From the NCBI GenBank assembly GCA_023548195.1, contig JAJHZJ010000043.1, positions 1,616,391 to 1,680,390 on the forward strand: a stretch of 64,000 nt of DNA. Direction: 5' to 3'. The notes below the pieces were generated by a model. It did not search any database. It was given only the letters and a program-made list of their open reading frames with translations, and was not told where the DNA came from. This DNA comes from Bettongia penicillata ogilbyi. Taxonomy: Eukaryota > Chordata > Mammalia > Diprotodontia > Potoroidae. How positions within the stretch are numbered: position 1 is the first letter of the stretch; every line of letters starts with the position of its first letter. Position numbers and translations under genes: made by a program. Shown here piece after piece: positions 1 to 11,204 of this stretch.

Positions 1-499
1 TCAAGTACATTAAACAGATAGGGACGCTCTAGGGAAACACTCACAGAGAAATTCTAGAAAAAGATTCTAAAGATTCTGAAGAAAAGCTGTGTGGGACTGG
101 GGGACAGGGTGAGATGATACTTATGAGAACCATAGTGATAATAAAGACGATGATGCCCATGGTGACGATAGTGATGACAGAGTTGATTGTAATCCTGAAT
201 TTGTTTTATCCAGTAAATTAAGATCCATTTGGGTGAATAACGAAGTCTTTCAGGAGACCTTAATGAGATGGAGATAACCAAGGAATGGTCTAGGATCACG
301 GGCAACACCATCCTCCAGAAAGGAGGATGGAGAACTGTCAGCGGCAACTGTACTCAAGAGTCATTTTCTCAGCTTTCTAAAGAATCTAGACAGAGCCAAG
401 GTGACTGCTGCCCAGACAATGGTATGCAGTTCAAGGAATGAGTCCACTGGCACATAGAGCTCTGATCTTGATCAGATGCTTTGCCTGGACAGGAGGAAG
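1..499. other. unassigned intergenic/intronic DNA
   Basis: No repeat family or coding pattern recognised. The short open frames here have no start context, domain or codon bias. Probably unique or very old sequence. Confidence 0.4.
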
Positions 500-700
500 G
501 GAGTGAGTCAGTCAGTTAACCAGCATTATTTAAGACTTACTATTTTCCAAGCATTGGATTAAAGACTAGGAATATTTTCAAAAAGGCAAAAACAGTCCCT
601 GAACTCAAGAAACTCACATCATAATGGGAGAGACAGCATGCACATATTTGTTCAAGATACAAATGCAACAAGTGCAGACTTGATCATTTGCAGAGATCTC
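500..700 (-). mobile_element. L2 LINE 3' end fragment
   Basis: Read on the plus strand it follows the antisense L2 3' end: a CAGCATTATTTAAGACTTACTA-type start, then CAAGCATTGG, then CAGTCCCTGAACTCAAGAAACT. This is the usual reverse complement of the L2 3' UTR. It is an old fragment with no intact ORF. The following stretch to about 1085 may be a more diverged continuation, but I cannot assign it. Confidence 0.6.
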
Positions 701-1084
701 GGTGACCTCATGCTGCTCCCCAGCATCAAACCCTCTTAATGCCCCTGGCACTGAGGATGCTCTGTGGTGAAGAGCTCAAGATGCTACATCTCCAAATCAA
801 TAAAGGCCCAAGCAGTGATGGAGGGAGGACCAGGAGGAAGGTCTTCCAGAGAAAATAGGAAATGACACATTTGGAAAAGTCACAGGGCAAGTCCTCCAGT
901 GAGAGGAAGGAATGAGAGCTGAGCTGTCCCAGGAACAAAGAACTACAGGATCTGCCTGCACAGGTCCTGGGGAGGAACCATAGTAGCAACAAGTCCCAAT
1001 CTTTCAGGAAGAGGAATATTTCTCCCACTTTATCTAAAAAGAGTCTGTTGTCCAGCCTCTGATTATAGACTCCAAGTGAGCAGG

Positions 1085-1340
1085 AGTTCACCACTTTTTA
1101 AGACGATTCTTCCATTCTGGGACAGTTCATATCACATGGAAGTTGGTCCTGACCTCAGGCCAAAACTGACACCCCCCTTCTCCTGCCCAATCCTCTTGGT
1201 TCTGTCTCTGGGGCCAAACAGAACAAGCTAAGCCCTTTCAATTCTTGAAGACAGCTAGCATGTCCTCTTTGAGTCTTCTCTGTTCTGGGCTAGATATGCC
1301 CACTTCTGGCAACCGATGATCTGACTAGCTGTTGTGTATT
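1085..1340 (-). mobile_element. CR1/L3-type LINE 3' fragment
   Basis: The plus strand matches the antisense CR1/L3 pattern in order: a TTGGTTCTG(T/C)CTCTGGGGCCAAACAGAACAA-like block, then CTTGAAGACAGCTAGCATGTCC, then AGTCTTCTCTGTTCTGGGCTA. Similar blocks occur at 3370-3800 and 8445-8520. It is an ancient, decayed copy. Confidence 0.6.
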
Positions 1341-1639
1341 CTGGGCATCATGGCTGCAGTCGCATTGTCTGTTTCCAGAGTGTCAGCCTCTTAATGGAAA
1401 GCCCTGATACCTTTTTTGGTTCCTGGAAGCTAACAATCCCATAGCCTTAGAAGCCCAGCTGAAGGGCACAGACAGTGTCACTGGGCTCCCAGCCCAGGAG
1501 AGCATCTGTCTCTGCTAGAGGAAGTGAATTTAACTCAGGCCCCACAGGTCAGAAGATGGGCTAGGCCTCAAAAGGAAGAAGTATCCTTTCCTTTGACTTA
1601 AAATCTCCTAATTGTCCAGTCCTTTGTTTTTAAACAGAA

Positions 1640-2330
1640 GGTTGCCAGCACAATGGATAGTACACAAGCCAGCAAGTCCAGACCTACATTGCCTTTGATT
1701 CCTGTAATATTCCATTGATGATAAGTTGCTGCATTATCATCCTTGTTTCTTTGTGACAATTCAGTGACATTTTATTGTTGGTAAGGGATGACTGCCCGCC
1801 CACCTGCAAGCTTACCGCCCACCCCCAGCCGCCATCCACCTTTGCCTCCGCCAACCGCTTCCTTTCTGCTCTCCTGCTTCTTCAGAGGTATCGATAATTA
1901 ATTGCATCAGCTCACCCACACTAATAAAGCTGGCCATCCACAAAGCAAATCTGTATTGCTTAATTTTCGGTTTGAGAGAAGATAACCACTGAAAATTAAT
2001 CATCCATGGAACGGGAACTGAGCAGCTCTTCTAATCTCAACGAACATCGCCAACCCATTAGGGCTATGTGTTATAATCAATTCACGTAGAACTGTATAAT
2101 TTATTAGCTCCAAATTATACCAACTACCTATTAGCCCTAATAAAAATTGAAATATATTCATCAGATTAAGGAAGAGAATTAGCAAAGAAGAGATATTGAT
2201 AGGACCAGGAAGAGGGCGAGGACAACTTGATGCTGGGCAGAAGAATGGCTTACATTGGAACATCCAGTGGGACTCATCACAGTATTTCAGGATTGGACAG
2301 GAAACCAGAGATGCCATAAGCTGGACTATA
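1640..2330. other. candidate conserved non-coding element (enhancer-like)
   Basis: Repeat-free stretch of about 690 bases with no coding pattern. The core (about 1880-2150) is AT-rich with a TCGATAATTAATTGCAT motif, several TAAT/ATTA cores and TTAATCATCC. CpGs are kept inside AT-rich text (ATCGAT, TTTTCGG, AACGGG, ACGAAC, ATCGCC), which is unusual in neutral mammalian DNA. The part at 1795-1860 is a C-rich CCGCCCACC tract. The conservation call is inference from composition; no alignment could be run. Confidence 0.35.
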
Positions 2331-2507
2331 CCTGACCAAGCATCTTCTCTGCAATATCAATAAAGTGAGAAGTAAATCCTTATTAAGCACTTACTATGTG
2401 CCAGTCCCCATACTATGCACAAAAAACAAAAAGAGACAAAAGACAGTTCTTGCCCTCAAGGAACTTAGAGTCTAATGGACAAAACATGCAAACAAATGTA
2501 TATAAAG

Positions 2508-2606
2508 CAAAATACATGTATATATATGTGTATGTGTATACATACCTACATGCATATACATGTATGTGTATATATGTACACATATGTATGTGTATATATA
2601 TTTGCA
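2508..2606. repeat. (TA/TG/CA) alternating purine-pyrimidine microsatellite
   Basis: Nearly pure alternation of TATG, TATA and CATA over about 100 bases inside the antisense L2. Open frames on both strands here encode Tyr/Thr/His/Cys runs and are artefacts of the repeat. Confidence 0.85.
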
Positions 2607-2649
2607 GAGAGAGAGATTAAAGAGATAAATAGTAGATAGGAAGTAATTG

Positions 2650-2908
2650 GGGAGCAAGGTGGTACAGGGGATAGAGTGCAGGGTTCGGAGTCAGAAAGAC
2701 TCATCTTCCTGAGTTCAAATCTGGCTTCATACACTTACTAGCTGTGTGACCTTGGGCAAGTCCCTTAACCCTGTTTACCTCAGTTTTCTCATTTGCAGAA
2801 TGAATTGAAGCAGGAAATGGCAAACCATTCCAGTATCTTTGCTGTGAAAACTCCAACTAGAGTCATGAGGAGACTGGCATGACTGATATGACTGAACAAA
2901 ACAAGAAA
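2650..2908 (+). mobile_element. tRNA-derived marsupial SINE (GGCAAACC-tail type)
   Basis: A tRNA-like head with a box B-like GAGTTCAAATCTGG is followed by the CTAGCTGTGTGACCTTGGGC body. It ends with the specific tail GGAAATGGCAAACCATTCCAG and a GACTGAACAAAACAAG end. The same tail is seen at 17.7, 57.6 and 60.9 kb (plus) and at 19.7, 58.3 and 62.3 kb (minus). It is inserted in an L2. An AATT-type duplication at the edges is weak. Confidence 0.8.
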
Positions 2909-3237
2909 ATAATTAAGAGATGGAAGTAAGAGGACTAAGAGAAGGCTTCCTGAAGAAGGTGGGATTGTGCTTGGGACTTGAAGGAAGACAGGGCTGTCAG
3001 TAGTCAGAGCACAGGAGGAAGAACATTCCAGGTACGAGAGACAGCCAAAGGGAATGTCTGGAACTGAAAGAGGGAGTTTCTTGCTCATGAAGCAGTCAGG
3101 AGACCATTGTCACTAGAAGAGAGTGTTAGAGAGGAAATGTAAGGTAGCTGAGCAGGTAGGAGGGGGCAGGAATATGAAAAGCAAAGAGCATTTTGTTTGT
3201 ATCCCTGGGGTTATAGGGAGCTACTGGAGATTTTGGA

Positions 3238-3296
3238 ACGTGTATGTGTATGTGTGTGTATGTGCATATGTGCGTGTATTTGTGCGTGTGTGTACT
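3238..3296. repeat. (TG)n microsatellite
   Basis: About 58 bases of TG/TATG alternation at the end of the L2 fragment. The Val/Cys-rich frames across it are not genes. Confidence 0.85.
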
Positions 3297-3369
3297 TCTC
3301 ACCTCCCATTAGACAATGGTGTTTGGGGACAGCTGGTGTTCCCTTCTGGGGACAGGGATGTCACATCAG

Positions 3370-3800
3370 TGACTTCCGAAGTCCATGCTCTTATAGTTGG
3401 AAGGGACCTGAGCCTTCATCTTACCTAATCTCTCCCGGAACAAGAATTCCTCCTATGACATACCCCACAAATGGCTTTCCAGTCTTTCCTCAAAGAAATC
3501 CAGGGATGGGGAACTCACTACTTCCCAGGGTGCCCATACCACCCTGAAGTAACTCTCATTGGTGGGAAACTTTTGGATACATTGAGCCTAAACGAAGGTC
3601 TTCACCACTCCCCCTGTTCCCCTACTCCAGGTTCTACCCTCTGTGGCAGAACAAATTAAATCAATAACTTAAATCCTTCCTTCACATGACAGTCACTCAA
3701 AGACTCAAAGCCAGTGACTACGCCTCCCTCCTCTTAGTCTTCTCTAGACTTACATCCCAACTGCTTTCAAACACTTCATATAGCATGCTCATCAATGTGA
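3370..3800 (-). mobile_element. CR1/L3-type LINE 3' fragment
   Basis: The antisense CR1/L3 blocks appear in order: TGGAAGGGACCTGAG, GGGGAACTCACTACTTCCCAG, GGTTCTACCCTCTGTGGC, CTTCACATGACAGTCACTCAAA, TAGTCTTCTCTAGACT and CTTCATATAGCATGCTCATC. It is longer than the copy at 1085 and similarly decayed. Confidence 0.65.
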
Positions 3801-5384
3801 CTTTACTCCTCACTTGGCACACTCAGAACTCGTGAGACTGTTGAGTGTAGCTATGACAGGAGAGTGGCCCCTGAGGCCAGTGCTTATGAGCAAGCACAGG
3901 GTGCTTGGTTGGTGCCGTCCTGATGTGGATCTTGAGGACTGCATAGACATAATGCACCTGGTCTGGTCACTTAGCCAGTGGGGGATGGGATGGGGAGAAG
4001 ACTCTTTCATTGGTGATGGAGCCAGAACTGAAGTGTTTTCAATGAGCCCACCAGGACCAGGACTTTGGGGCTGATTCCTTCCAGCTTAGTGGCATTCAGG
4101 TAAGAGAAGGGAGGCCACGCTGTGAAGGATGAGGAAGACAGGCCTCCTCTCTCTTCTCTGAATCTGGATTGGATCATTTTTGTTTCATGTGAGGGAGACT
4201 GGTGAAGGCTATGACCTTGTGAGCTTCCAAAGGTGAGGAGAAGGAGCTCCCAGATTTTTGGTAGGGTCCAAGCCATATCATGCGGCCAAAAATGTTAAAC
4301 AGAAAGGCTCCAATGGTTAGAGGACACAGGTCGTTGGTGCTGAGATGAGGATGCATCTAGTGGCCATGCTGTATAGGGACTTCAGTGTGGTGACACAAAA
4401 GCTATAGAAAAACTGCACAGTCTGAGCTCACTCTCCTCTGGGACAGAAGTGCCCCCGGGTGGTGGGGAAAGAGGAATGTTTGTATTTCTGTTTTTGTTGT
4501 ATCTGCAAGGTAAATATCCCTTAGTGAAAACTAATTTATGTTAATTGATTAAATGGATCTGAGCCATTAATTCTTGGCAGTTGATGGAGATGAGATGAAG
4601 GTACCACAAGGGGGCCTTAAACTTTAGGAAGATACTCCTCTAATGCCTCGGAGGTATCCCTCAAAGCCTACAGGAGAGACAGAGGGGGCCTTATTCTCGC
4701 TAGAGACATCATCGGCCTGTTACAGTCTTCTGTGTAGCCCTTGAGATCAGGGCCTGGGCTGCTCATCAGCTGTGCTCCATTCTCCCTTGAGATACTCCCT
4801 CTCTTCTGTTTTTATCTTTCCATTCCAGTTGGCACCTCTCTCCCAGGACACAGATCATTCATCTTCCCTGCTCTGTTCTAACCAAGGTGCCACTGGGCTG
4901 TCTCTGGCCTCTACTTTCTCAGTCTGGATGGATTTGCTGTGTGGGGCTCTTTGCATTTCATCTTCAGACTCCAGAGGAACTTGGTTTTTCCTTCTAGCTA
5001 CCCCTGTTCTCAGGAGGATCCCCCAGTGGCCACCCTCGATCCTGAGTCCTCTCAAGAGTTGCCCACTCAAGACCTATTCCTTTCTTTGCCAAGTTGAATT
5101 CTCCACCTACCTGAAAAAGGAATCAAAAGGCTCTGGGTACATGGCCACTGTCTCTCCTTCTGGGTTTTTCCTGAGCTTTGAGCCATCCTGGGGCTCTGAG
5201 ATGACTGATGTCACCTGTTGATCTCCAAAGATCGACTCTCTCCTTCTCTTACTGGCTCATCACCCACAAGCTGAAAGAAGCCTTGCTTGCCACTCTCTTA
5301 GGGTCTCCCTGGTCTTCTCAACTTTGTCATCCCCAAGGCACAACCACCAGCGGCTGTGAGAGGACATTGAACAGTCAGGAATGA
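3801..5384. other. unassigned DNA, with a small AT-rich block at 4495-4615
   Basis: No repeat family recognised. The 4495-4615 block (GTAAATATCCC, CTAATTTATGTTAATTGATT, GCCATTAATTCTTGG) looks like a conserved non-coding element by composition. The 149-codon plus frame at 4772-5221 has no domain, no good start context and looks like chance in T/C-rich DNA. Confidence 0.35.
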
Positions 5385-5512
5385 AGTCTATAAGACTTGT
5401 CCGGCTTCTGCTCCTGGATCATTGTGTGGCCTTGGGGAAGTCTCTTCCCTTCTCTGGTCCTGAGGTTGAATCCTCTGCTGTAAAACTAGGGGATTTGGAT
5501 GAGATGCCTGGT
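5385..5512 (+). mobile_element. MIR-like SINE fragment
   Basis: Contains TTGTGTGGCCTTGGGGAAGTC and the 3' piece ACTAGGGGATTTGGATGAGATG, the usual core and tail order of a MIR-class SINE. Diverged, no clear ends. Confidence 0.5.
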
Positions 5513-5589
5513 TGGCTTTAGGAGCCTTTGGGAGTCAGCTATATTCCATAGGCAGAGCTCCCATTCTTTCACTTAGAAACAAAGATAAA

Positions 5590-5900
5590 GGATTTTCCCT
5601 TGGCTGCTCATCCCTCATGCCTGGAACACTGTCCCTTCTCATTTTCACCTCCTGGCCTCCCTTTCAAGTCCCCATTAAACCCCTCTTCACACAGGCAGCC
5701 CAACTCTTCTCAATCCTTATGCCTCTCCTCTGGTATCATCTCTAGTTCATTCAGTTCCTGGTTTGCATGTTGTCTGCCCTCCTCAGACTGAGAACTTCTT
5801 GAAGGGAGTGATGGTTTTTAAACTTTCTTTGTATCCTTGCACTTAGCACTGTGTGTTTGGCACATAGCGCACACAATATATGCTTATTGGCTGACTCATC
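5590..5900 (+). mobile_element. L2 LINE 3' end
   Basis: L2 3' UTR order is visible: CTCATGCCTGGAACACTGTCC, AGACTGAGAACTTCTTGAAGG, TTTGTATCCTTGCACTTAGCA, TTTGGCACATAG and a terminal TATGCTTATTGGCTGA. Confidence 0.7.
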
Positions 5901-5904
5901 AATG

Positions 5905-5985
5905 ATTTCAAAACATATATACATGTATGAATATGTGTATCCATGTATATTTATATGCATGCATATGATTTGGAGTGTATGTGTA
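5905..5985. repeat. TATG/CATA microsatellite
   Basis: Alternating TATATGCATG/TATG text directly after the L2 3' end. No other function seen. Confidence 0.75.
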
Positions 5986-6419
5986 TCTATATCTTAGAAT
6001 TAGACACAGTATCAGGTTCCTTGGAGGTGAGTTGTGTTCCAAAGGTTCAAACAGGCTGAGAGGGGTTAATTGGCTTTATAAGGTTGGCATTGGAGGTCCC
6101 TTAAGGAATCAGAAAGCATCCCCAGGTTCAATGAATAACATAGTCTTCCCTAGACCCAAATGGGGCTGTCAGTCCCAAGAAATCACCCAATTGACCCATG
6201 TACTGTCTGCTGTAGTCTCAGCTGAACCCTCCCCCAGGAGCATGGGGTAAGGTAAAGCTTGGACTCTCCTACCAGTTCATTCTGCTGTATCTCATCTCAC
6301 CAACCTGATAGATCCTCTAATACTAACAGGAACCCCTCTATATTCTAACTCCATGTACCCACTGTGCTGGGCATGGTGCTTCCAGTGTGCCAGTACACCA
6401 TGTAGCACAACTGTCAGAG

Positions 6420-6555
6420 ACCTAACTTCCAAGTCCCAGCTTGGCCATGGCAGAGAAAGGTGTAACCGACACTAGACTTCCATTCCTGTGTCTAAAAAAA
6501 TGAAGTAATTGGACTAGCTAGGGTCTAAAGTCTTTACCAACTTTAAAATTCAATC
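6420..6555 (+). mobile_element. MIR-like SINE 3' part
   Basis: Ends with AAATGAAGTAATTGGACTAG followed by CTAAAGTCTTTACCAACTTT, which fits the MIR-class tail (ATTGGACTAGATG, then CCTTCCAACTCTAAAATTC). The head is poorly preserved. Confidence 0.5.
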
Positions 6556-6739
6556 CTATCCCACCCTGCTCAATCCTATCTCATCTTATTCTTTCCAGTT
6601 GCATAGATCTGATTATCACAGACTGTGGGGAGCTGGCTGTGAGGGGAAGAAATTAATAGATACTGAACTTATTGAGGGGGGTTTCCTAGAGTTTGTAATA
6701 GAGAAAGAGGTAGAGATAGAGAAGTCCAATCTTATGAAA

Positions 6740-7690
6740 AAATGACCTAAATCACTATTAATCAGAGAAATGTGAATTAAAACAACTCTGAAATATCACC
6801 CCATGTCTATTAGATTGATTAATATGACAGAAAAAAATGACAAATGTTGGAAGGGATGTGAAAAAATAGGGAACTAATGCACTGTTAGTGGAGTTGTGAA
6901 CTGATCCAACCATTCCAGAGAACAATTTAATACCATGGCCAAAGGACTATAAAACTGTGCCTGCCCTTTGACCCAGCAATGCCACTCCTAGGTCTGTATT
7001 CCAACGAGATTAAAAAAGGAAAGTAACCTGTCTGTTAAATAATACTTATAGCTGCTCTTTTTGGTGGTGGCAAATAATTGGAAAACCAGGGGATGCCCAT
7101 CAGTTGAGGCATAGCTGAACAACTTGTGGCATATGATGTGATGCAACATGATGATGTGATGGACTGCTACTATGGCATAAGAAATTACAAGCAAGAAGGT
7201 TTCAGAAAAAATTTGGGAAGATTTATATGAACTTATGCAAAATGAAATGAGCAGAACCAGGAGAAAATTGTGTGCAGTAACAGCAACATAGTGTGAATGA
7301 CTTAGTTATTCTCAGCAACACAATGATCTAAGACAATTCCAAGGACTGATGATGATAAATGCTCTATATCTCCAAAGAAGTGGCAGAGGCTGAATGCAGA
7401 TCAAAGCAGACTTCTAAAAACTTTCCTTATTTTCCTTGTCTTTGTTTCGTTATTCTGTGTATTGTTTTGAAACACGGCTAATATGAAAATATTTTCATGA
7501 CTGGGCATGTATAAACGATATCAGATTTCTTGCCTTTTCAAGGAAGGGGAGGAGGAGGAGGAAGAGGAGAAGGAGAAGGAGGGAGGGAGGGAGAGAGAGA
7601 GGGAGAGAGAGAGAGAGAGAGAGAATTTGGAATTCAAAATTAAAAAAAAGAATGCTAAAAATTATTTTTAGATGTAATTGGAAAAAAAAG
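6740..7690 (+). mobile_element. L1 LINE 3' end (5'-truncated)
   Basis: Decayed ORF2 C-terminus and 3' UTR of a marsupial L1. Landmarks in order: CTATTAATCAGAGAAATGTG, CAAATGTTGGAAGGGATGTG (the zinc-knuckle-like region), CCTTTGACCCAGCAATGCCA, GGAAAACCAGGGGATGCCCA, AATGAGCAGAACCAGGAGAA, and a terminal AATTTGGAATTCAAAATT then TGTAATTGGAAAAAAAAG. Many stops and indels. A GA-rich expansion sits in the 3' UTR. The last 75 bases resemble the 3' end of the half-L1 at 14.5 kb, which matters for how that element may be mobilised. Confidence 0.8.
7540..7622. repeat. (GGA)n/(GA)n purine microsatellite
   Basis: A run of GGAGGA then GGGAGA then GAGAGA units. It has grown from the purine-rich 3' UTR of the L1 around it. 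Confidence 0.9.
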
Positions 7691-8034
7691 AGACTTAGAA
7701 AAACCAAGCATGATCTGACATGCTCCCTAAATTCTGAAAAAATAAATTTCAAGGGGTTCAGAGTAAAGAAAGAAGTTTTCAACATATAAAAGGAAACAAT
7801 CCTGATAAGAAGGAACTGTCGAAAGAGAGTGATGGAAATATGGAGGGAATTCCCTAGCCAACTTGTACTTTTAAAAAGTCATTTCAGAAGATGGAAGTAA
7901 GATAAAGAAACAGAAGATAAAAATTTAAGAGCATGACACGGTCCTGAAAAACAGGGTCAGGAATGCTAAAACTCAGAATGATGTGAGGCTGGTGAGGGAA
8001 GTTAAGGGAGGGTGACAATGTATGTTTCAAACAG

Positions 8035-8300
8035 AGTAATTGTGGGTATTTCTACAGTTGTCAGTGGTTACCAAGCATTTACAGACACTAGCTCTTTTTT
8101 GAGGGGCCACCACATTATCTTCCATGCATCCATCCATCCATCCATTCATTTATCTATCCATCCATTCATCCATCCATACAACATAAACACATTATCTCCA
8201 TTATACAGGGGAGGAAGCAGAGGCTGCAAGAGGTTAAATGACTTGCCCACAGTTACCTAAAAAGCAAGAATCAGAGGCAGGAATGAAGCCCAGGTCTTTA
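8035..8300 (-). mobile_element. MIR-like SINE with a (CATC)n expansion
   Basis: Antisense MIR text: ATTATCTCCATTATACAGGGG, GAGGTTAAATGACTTGCCCA and a trailing CAGAGGCAGGAATGAAGCC. A CATC microsatellite (8126-8180, with interruptions) is set inside it. Confidence 0.65.
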
Positions 8301-8444
8301 GATTGGTTCTTCTTGAACTGCCCTGGTAAGGGTAAACTCTTGGAAAACTGTCCTATATATCTTGGGTAGGGATTCTGTCTTCTCTTTTCTGTGATAAATA
8401 CTTCCATTTTCACCAAGTAATCATCGCGTAACAGTCTGGCGTCC

Positions 8445-8520
8445 TATTTCTACTCTAGTCTCCTTCTAGTTTGTCGATGTATCTTCTAAAATGGGACACT
8501 ATTTTTTTTCTCCTGTGAGG
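8445..8520 (-). mobile_element. CR1/L3 fragment (short)
   Basis: Antisense CR1/L3 block: CTCCTTCTAGTTTGTCGATG then ATCTTCTAAAATGGGACAC. Only this short piece can be recognised. Confidence 0.45.
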
Positions 8521-8929
8521 TCGAATCAAATTATCTATTAAATGAATGGTAGATCATCCTTTGTGAACTTAAAAGTCAATACTTTTTTCCATGACATCAT
8601 GATCTCCTCTTCTTGACCAATTATGGGGCCTGTAGGTCAACTTCCACTGAAGGAACAAGAAGGCAGAGAAAGTGAGAGAGAAGACAGGAAACTTGTCCCC
8701 AGTGAATGCTCACACGATGTGCCCAGGTTGGAAGAGGCAGCCCTCCCCACAGTCACAATGCTTCCTCCCACACAGATCTTCTCTCCTAACACCCTCCATG
8801 CAGGAGAGATCATCATGAAGAAGATACCATCCTTGTCCTCAGAGAGCAGAGCAGTAAGCATCTCGTAATATCCCAAATCCACACAGCAGCTCAAGGACAA
8901 AGAGCGAGTTACTGACCAGAGGGAAAAAC

Positions 8930-9130
8930 CTCAATTCCATGAATCAATGAGCAGAAGCACAGTGTGAGGCCGTTTAATATTTATGGGTGATGGGAGCAAC
9001 ATTCTTCATCAATAGACTAATCTGACATAATTTAGAACAATTTGCTGATGGTCATCACTTAGAAAAAGGCTTCATTCTGTGTAAGTATTTTGGAACAATG
9101 GACAAGTGAAGTTGTGATTAAATAGGAATA
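8930..9130. other. possible conserved non-coding stretch in unassigned DNA
   Basis: Repeat-free AT-rich text (GCCGTTTAATATTTATGGG, GACATAATTTAGAACAATTT, GTTGTGATTAAATAGG) between otherwise ordinary unassigned DNA (8525-9735). Weak, composition-based suggestion. No coding pattern: the frames at 8623-8900 and 9168-9434 lack domains. Confidence 0.2.
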
Positions 9131-9734
9131 GCTCTTGTGGAGTAGAAAAGAGATGGGGCAGTCTGTGTCAGCAAAGCCAGGATTCCAGGGCACACTGAGG
9201 CCAGGCAGCCCCTGCTCTATCCTGCCCAGTAGACTGGCTACAGTGGGTAGTCCCTGCTGAGTTCAGCTCTGTTGGGCTAGCTGCCCTCCCACAGACCCCT
9301 GGGCACCAGACCACACACAAACAAAGCGCTGGTTCACTACAAGAAAAGAATATGGAGGCAGGATGCTCTGGGTGATGGGGCAGGCTCACATGGCAGATTT
9401 CTGTGTCATCCAGGAAGATTCTGGTCCTCCACACACTCTCATCCCCTATGATGCTTAGCTATTGTTCCCCCAGCCTCTGGAATTCTCCATAAAGGACCCA
9501 TGCACACCCCAGAGGCCTTCCTTGTGTTATTTCAGTACTTTGGGTTAGATTCTCCCATATTAGGGATAGTATAGAAAGGATTCTTGTTCAGGCTGGGTAA
9601 ATACCTCTCTAGGGTTTTCCAATTTTGAGGTATTCTGGGGTTTTCTAAGTAGACAACTCTAAGTCCTTTTCTGAATTTAACATTCCATAACATGTCCTCT
9701 AGCATCTTCCTGGTCTAAATGGGTAGAGTCAGAG

Positions 9735-9900
9735 CTGATTCATTCATTCAACAAACTGTTATAAATAGCCATAGTGCTCTGGGTCTAGTGCCAGTGTTGA
9801 GGCAGAGGCTAAGATGGAAAAATGACTCTGTCCCTGCCCTTCTGGAGCTCACATCACTCTCAATCCATAGGTGTCTCAGAGTGTGACCCTTTACCCATCC
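9735..9900 (-). mobile_element. L2 3' end fragment
   Basis: Antisense L2 3' end: ATTCATTCATTCAACAAACTG, then CTCTGTCCCTGCCCTTCTGGAGCTCAC in order. Old copy. Confidence 0.55.
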
Positions 9901-10079
9901 GCTCCCCTCAAATACACATCCAAATTTTGATGATTGAATGAGTCTGGGGCCTCCTCCGCACCTCCCCTTGGCTGCACATGCCTGACTTGAGTATCCTGGG
10001 GAAACACCCCATGCAAGCCTAACTGAGACCCAGAGGCTAGTGCTGGGCCAGCTCTGAGCCTCCTGTATAAGCCAAGGGG

Positions 10080-10440
10080 ATTGCAACCATATTTCTCTGA
10101 ATCAGGAGCAGTGAAGCTGGAGCATCAGCCTCGGTGCTCAGAGCCCCTGGCAAAGCAGAGAGAAAAACATCATGTAAATCTCAAAATGTTTCCGAGCAGG
10201 TTAGTAATGATATTGATTTCATCCCGCTCGTGGGGGAGGATGGTGATGAAAAGCCACATGTTGGAAAGTTCAGTGACATTAATCTTATCGGTGCCCCAGA
10301 ACTCTCTCGCAAAGATAAATGACTCTGCTCTGATGAATGCGGCTTCATTAGAAGAACTTAAAAATGTCATTTGTCTTCATGGAAAGGAAGTGTTTGTACA
10401 TTTCCCGCTTTGCTCCAGAACAGTGATGAGTGTTTCCAAC
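10080..10440. other. candidate conserved non-coding element
   Basis: Repeat-free, with TAATGATATTGATTTCATCC, a TTCATTAGAAGAACTTAAAA stretch and retained CpGs (TTTCCGAG, CCCGCTCG, TATCGG, CTCGCA, ATGCGG). Open frames exist on both strands here (a 121-codon and a 62-codon plus frame, a 66-codon minus frame). Overlapping open frames on both strands in one short block are better explained by lack of stops in conserved DNA than by a gene. I recognise no protein. Confidence 0.3.
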
Positions 10441-10444
10441 CAAT

Positions 10445-11204
10445 AGTGCTTGACCCCAGATGGCCTTTGGGATGGACTGATCAGAGCCCTGACAAATTCT
10501 GCTAGGGGTAGACCAGCGGGCTGAGTCACAACTCGTGCCATGACCAGGAAAGGAATGGAAATCTAGATGCTCCATTTAACAGGTGATTCCTTCTACTTCT
10601 TGGCTAATTCAGTGGTCTCCCTTTGGAGCTTGGACCCCTAAACACCCAGATTTTCCCTTCTGTTCCTGTTATTTTTAGGTCAGCAGACAGGCTTCAGAAG
10701 ATTCATTACCAAACAAAAGCGCCTTCACAGTCCTGTCCAGGCTGGTTCACATAAAGCTCAATTGAAGAAAGGACAAGACTGCGGTTCCAAGACTCCAGAA
10801 AACAAAGGGTGCTCTCTGCAAGGAGGATTCTGTCTTTGACAGTAGCTCAGATTGGTCAGCTGAAAATGGTTTTTGATCCCAAGATGTTAACACAGAAGGA
10901 CTTCTCCGGGTGGCCTCAGTCCCCAGCTCATTAAACAGCTAGCTTAGCTTGGTTTGCAAGCGTGGGTTAATAGAGGTCTTACAGGGATGTGTTTACTCAA
11001 GCATTAGATACAAGCGTCAGTGTTCTGAACACAGAAGTCAGGCTCACCAGGCTCCTTCAGAACTGGATGAGGGGCAATCAGACCAGAGGCAGGGCTCACA
11101 GTGCCCTAGCTCCAGCTGGAGAGAGCTTGTTTCTGTCAATCTCTGGGGGGCTTCCTCAGGGCTTCGCTTCTGGGGACATGGTGTGGATCCTTCTCCCTGT
11201 GGTC
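10445..11204. other. unassigned DNA
   Basis: No repeat or gene recognised. The 92- and 108-codon overlapping frames at 10949-11275 run into the SINE at 11205 and are not credible genes. Confidence 0.4.

Larger units (their letters stand above)
2370..3240 (-). mobile_element. L2 LINE fragment, interrupted by a SINE
   Basis: An antisense L2 in two parts. The 3' part (2370-2520) carries TTAAGCACTTACTATGTGCC and CAGTTCTTGCCCTCAAGGAA. The second part (2915-3240) carries GAAGGCTTCCTGAAGAAGG, CTTGGGACTTGAAGGAAG and GAGCATTTTGTTTGTATCC. A SINE (2650-2908) and a TATG microsatellite lie between the parts, so the SINE is younger than this L2. Confidence 0.65.

Noticed and set aside
4772..5221. 149-codon plus-strand ORF
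   Set aside because: Composition-driven, no family, no conserved splice or promoter context.
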